The notes under the pieces were generated by a model. It did no database searches. It saw nothing but the letters and a program-made list of their open reading frames with translations, and was not told where the DNA came from. The translations under genes and the position numbers were made by a program. DNA of 16,903 bases from Planctomycetaceae bacterium (lineage in GTDB: Bacteria; Planctomycetota; Planctomycetia; Pirellulales; Lacipirellulaceae). The stretch covers positions 1-16,903 of the forward strand of contig PATG01000082.1 of NCBI GenBank assembly GCA_002713555.1, given 5' to 3'. Below, piece by piece: positions 15,842 to 16,903 of this stretch; positions within the stretch are counted from its first letter, which is position 1; each line of letters opens with the position of its first letter.

Positions 15842-16198
15842 TCAGGCTGCCAGTGCTTCACGTGCCTTTTCTACGATGGCATCAAAGGCGGCCGGATCGT
15901 GAATGGCCATCTCAGAAAGCATCTTGCGATTGATTTCTACTTCAGCTTTTTTGAGTCCATTCATTAACTCGCTATAGCGAAGTCCACGTTCACGAGAAGC
16001 AGCGTTGATACGAATGATCCACAGCTTGCGGAACTCACGCTTACGGACACGACGATCGCGAAAGGCATAGGCTTCAGCGCGAATGAGTGTTTCTTTTGCA
16101 GTCCGAAGGAGTGTGCCACGTCCGCCGACGTAGCCCTTGGTTTTTTTAAAGAGACGATTCTTGGCCCGATTCCGGGCACTGCCTTTGGTGGTTCTCAT
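15842..16198 (-). CDS. rplT: 50S ribosomal protein L20
   Basis: The 118-residue large-subunit protein that nucleates early 50S assembly. The family core is clear: [42 protein letters not shown] and the C-terminal globular part ending [17 protein letters not shown]. The first 25 residues differ from the usual MARVKRG start ([19 protein letters not shown]) but stay highly basic. In other bacteria L20 represses its own operon by binding mRNA. A hairpin at 16240-16257 in the 99-bp rpmI-rplT gap is a possible but unproven site for such control. Confidence 0.97.
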   Translation of the reverse strand: MRTTKGSARNRAKNRLFKKTKGYVGGRGTLLRTAKETLIRAEAYAFRDRRVRKREFRKLWIIRINAASRERGLRYSELMNGLKKAEVEINRKMLSEMAIHDPAAFDAIVEKAREALAA

Positions 16199-16239
16199 GG
16201 GAGAAACCCCTTATCTTGCTGATGTGGCCCACCCAGGTC

Positions 16240-16257
16240 CCTTTCAACTGTGAAAGG
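16240..16257 (-). promoter_or_regulatory. Hairpin in the rpmI-rplT spacer
   Basis: cctttca (16240-16246) and tgaaagg (16251-16257) form a perfect 7-bp stem with a 4-nt loop, 42 bp upstream of rplT. No T-run follows, so it is not a terminator. It could be an RNA-processing or L20-binding element, or simply fortuitous. Confidence 0.35.
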
Positions 16258-16297
16258 CGTTCTGTACCCGACGAGCTTGTGTCGCTTCGTGTTTTGC

Positions 16298-16495
16298 TTA
16301 TCCTGCGCCGAGCGCCTTCTTAATCATTTTTGAGTTCGTATCATTTGTGCAAGTTGTGCCACGCAAATTGCGTTTTCTTTTCTGGCTCATACGGCCTGCC
16401 AGATGGCTGGTCCCTGCCGCGCGGTGTTTGGCCTTGCCACTTGCTGTCAGCCGGAACCGTTTTTTGGTTCCTTTGTGGGTTTTTTGTTTAGGCAT
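16298..16495 (-). CDS. rpmI: 50S ribosomal protein L35
   Basis: A 65-residue highly basic ribosomal protein with the family hallmarks: N-terminal MPKQKTHKGTKKRFRLTASGK, then KHRAAGTSHLAGRMSQKRKRNLRG, and MIKKALGAG at the end. Its length is normal. It has no Shine-Dalgarno: the sequence just before the ATG is ggaatcacctccg, which resembles the 16S rRNA 3' end rather than its complement. It lies between infC (about 360 bp upstream) and rplT (99 bp downstream). Confidence 0.97.
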   Translation of the reverse strand: MPKQKTHKGTKKRFRLTASGKAKHRAAGTSHLAGRMSQKRKRNLRGTTCTNDTNSKMIKKALGAG

Positions 16496-16496
16496 C

Positions 16497-16508
16497 GGAG
16501 GTGATTCC
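16497..16508 (-). promoter_or_regulatory. Anti-Shine-Dalgarno-like sequence directly before rpmI
   Basis: The minus strand reads ggaatcacctcc one base before the rpmI ATG. It matches the conserved 16S rRNA 3' end (ggatcacctcc) except for one extra A. On the plus strand the same bases are a perfect ggaggtgat, but no plus-strand gene follows. It cannot pair with the ribosome as a normal binding site; its role, if any, is unknown. Confidence 0.5.
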
Positions 16509-16543
16509 CTGCAGAAAAATCGGTTAGCTGTGTGGGGTGAGAG

Positions 16544-16570
16544 CCCCGCATTGTAGCAGATTTTGCGGGG
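16544..16570 (-). promoter_or_regulatory. Candidate internal promoter and hairpin upstream of rpmI
   Basis: On the minus strand tacaat (16550-16555) is a 5-of-6 match to a sigma70 -10 element, but only a weak -35 (gttttc, 17 bp upstream) is present. The same place has an inverted repeat, ccccgca (16544-16550) and tgcgggg (16564-16570). Transcription from here would give rpmI a leader of about 48 nt and uncouple it from infC. Low certainty. Confidence 0.25.
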
Positions 16571-16647
16571 GCGAAAACCCGCCTTTTACAGCAGATTGTT
16601 GCAGTGAGGGCAAAGCCGGCGGCAGCAATCTGCCCCCGTAGTGGGCC

Positions 16648-16745
16648 TGTCATTCCCCGCATTTGTCATGCCGACCGAGGAACCTAGCCCGCAGCCGAGT
16701 GGGCAGTAGGCCGGACCAAGCGCAGCGCCGTTCCGGCAGTCACGA
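16648..16745 (+). repeat. Structured repeat-like element in the infC-rpmI gap
   Basis: The element begins tgtcattccccgc and continues tttgtcatgccgaccgagg (16662-16680), which shares the TTTGTCAT-n-CYGACCGAG core of the repeat at 95-129 in opposite orientation. It continues into GC-rich imperfect dyads: cctagccc/gggcagtagg (about 16682-16710), ccgga/tccgg, and tgccg/cggca closing the unit near 16740. There is no coding potential. It looks like a mobile intergenic repeat or MITE-like unit. The right boundary is approximate. The rest of the gap, to 16854, shows further small GC-rich hairpins on the infC side but no gene. Confidence 0.4.
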
Positions 16746-16854
16746 GATGGCTCCGCCACGAGTGGCCGGGCATTCCCATGTATTAGCACGTCCCCGCAGA
16801 GACGCTGCTGCAGAAGGGGCCTGCCCTGAAGGATAGCCTGTCCCAAAGATACGC

Positions 16855-16903
16855 TTATTTTGGCGCCAAAATGACCACAATCCGACGACCCATCATCGAA
16901 GGT
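16855..16903 (-). CDS. infC: Translation initiation factor IF-3, C-terminal end only
   Basis: Reading the minus strand from the window edge gives PSMMGRRIVVILAPK followed by TAA (16855-16857). This matches the conserved IF-3 C-terminus (P-x-M-x-GR-x-[IM]-x-[MV]-LAPK). The remainder of the gene lies beyond the window. IF-3 binds the 30S subunit and checks start-codon pairing. Its position upstream of rpmI-rplT-pheST is the standard bacterial order, which supports the call despite the short visible length. Confidence 0.85.
   Translation of the reverse strand, partial: PSMMGRRIVVILAPK

Noticed and set aside
16586..16846. 86-codon minus-strand frame between infC and rpmI
   Set aside because: It overlies the repeat-like element, is rich in Cys, Gly and Pro without any motif, and is not part of IF-3, whose true end is read in another frame at 16855.
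1..16903. CRISPR array, tRNA/rRNA genes, insertion sequence or phage genes
   Set aside because: No regularly spaced repeats, tRNA-like ends, transposase motifs or phage proteins were seen.

Overview
The window looks like a piece of a planctomycete chromosome, probably Pirellulales-like. This is inference from gene content: a short PheT lacking the tRNA-binding domain, a lineage-typical set of uncharacterised envelope proteins, one strong Shine-Dalgarno site and otherwise weak or absent ones, and mid-range GC. No rRNA, tRNA, CRISPR array, transposase or phage gene was seen.

Left part (1-3772). A minus-strand EF-hand fragment is disrupted by a dispersed repeat. After about 0.7 kb without a convincing gene comes a small plus-strand hypothetical gene, then minus-strand folC (folate polyglutamylation). 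Upstream of folC lies a 0.8 kb stretch with no credible protein gene. It carries a run of hairpins that ends, in the minus direction, in a textbook intrinsic terminator about 130 bp before folC. This suggests a small RNA or a terminated folC leader.

Centre (3773-8917, plus strand). Five genes run in one direction: an ABC ATPase, its FtsX/MacB-type permease, a large exported and membrane-anchored alpha-helical protein beginning with a CPFC motif, a three-helix membrane protein with a DUF3299-like domain, and a lipoprotein with a second DUF3299-like domain. The last two overlap by 4 bp. This ATPase + permease + DUF3299 set resembles the zinc-responsive PA4063-PA4066 operon of Pseudomonas aeruginosa and zrg-type operons of Vibrio. 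Here the DUF2796 zinc-binding protein is absent and two unusual proteins are added. This is the most interesting system in the window: a possible planctomycete envelope metal-trafficking complex. A nested inverted repeat separates permease and CPFC genes.

Right part (16903 down to 9114, minus strand). This is the classic translation cluster infC (last codons only) - rpmI - rplT - pheS - pheT, followed 28 bp later by a long-chain acyl-CoA synthetase gene and then a large coiled-coil protein. The coiled-coil gene converges on the ABC cluster, and a perfect palindrome lies between them. The infC-rpmI gap is unusually wide (about 360 bp) and holds a repeat-like element related to the one in the EF-hand fragment.
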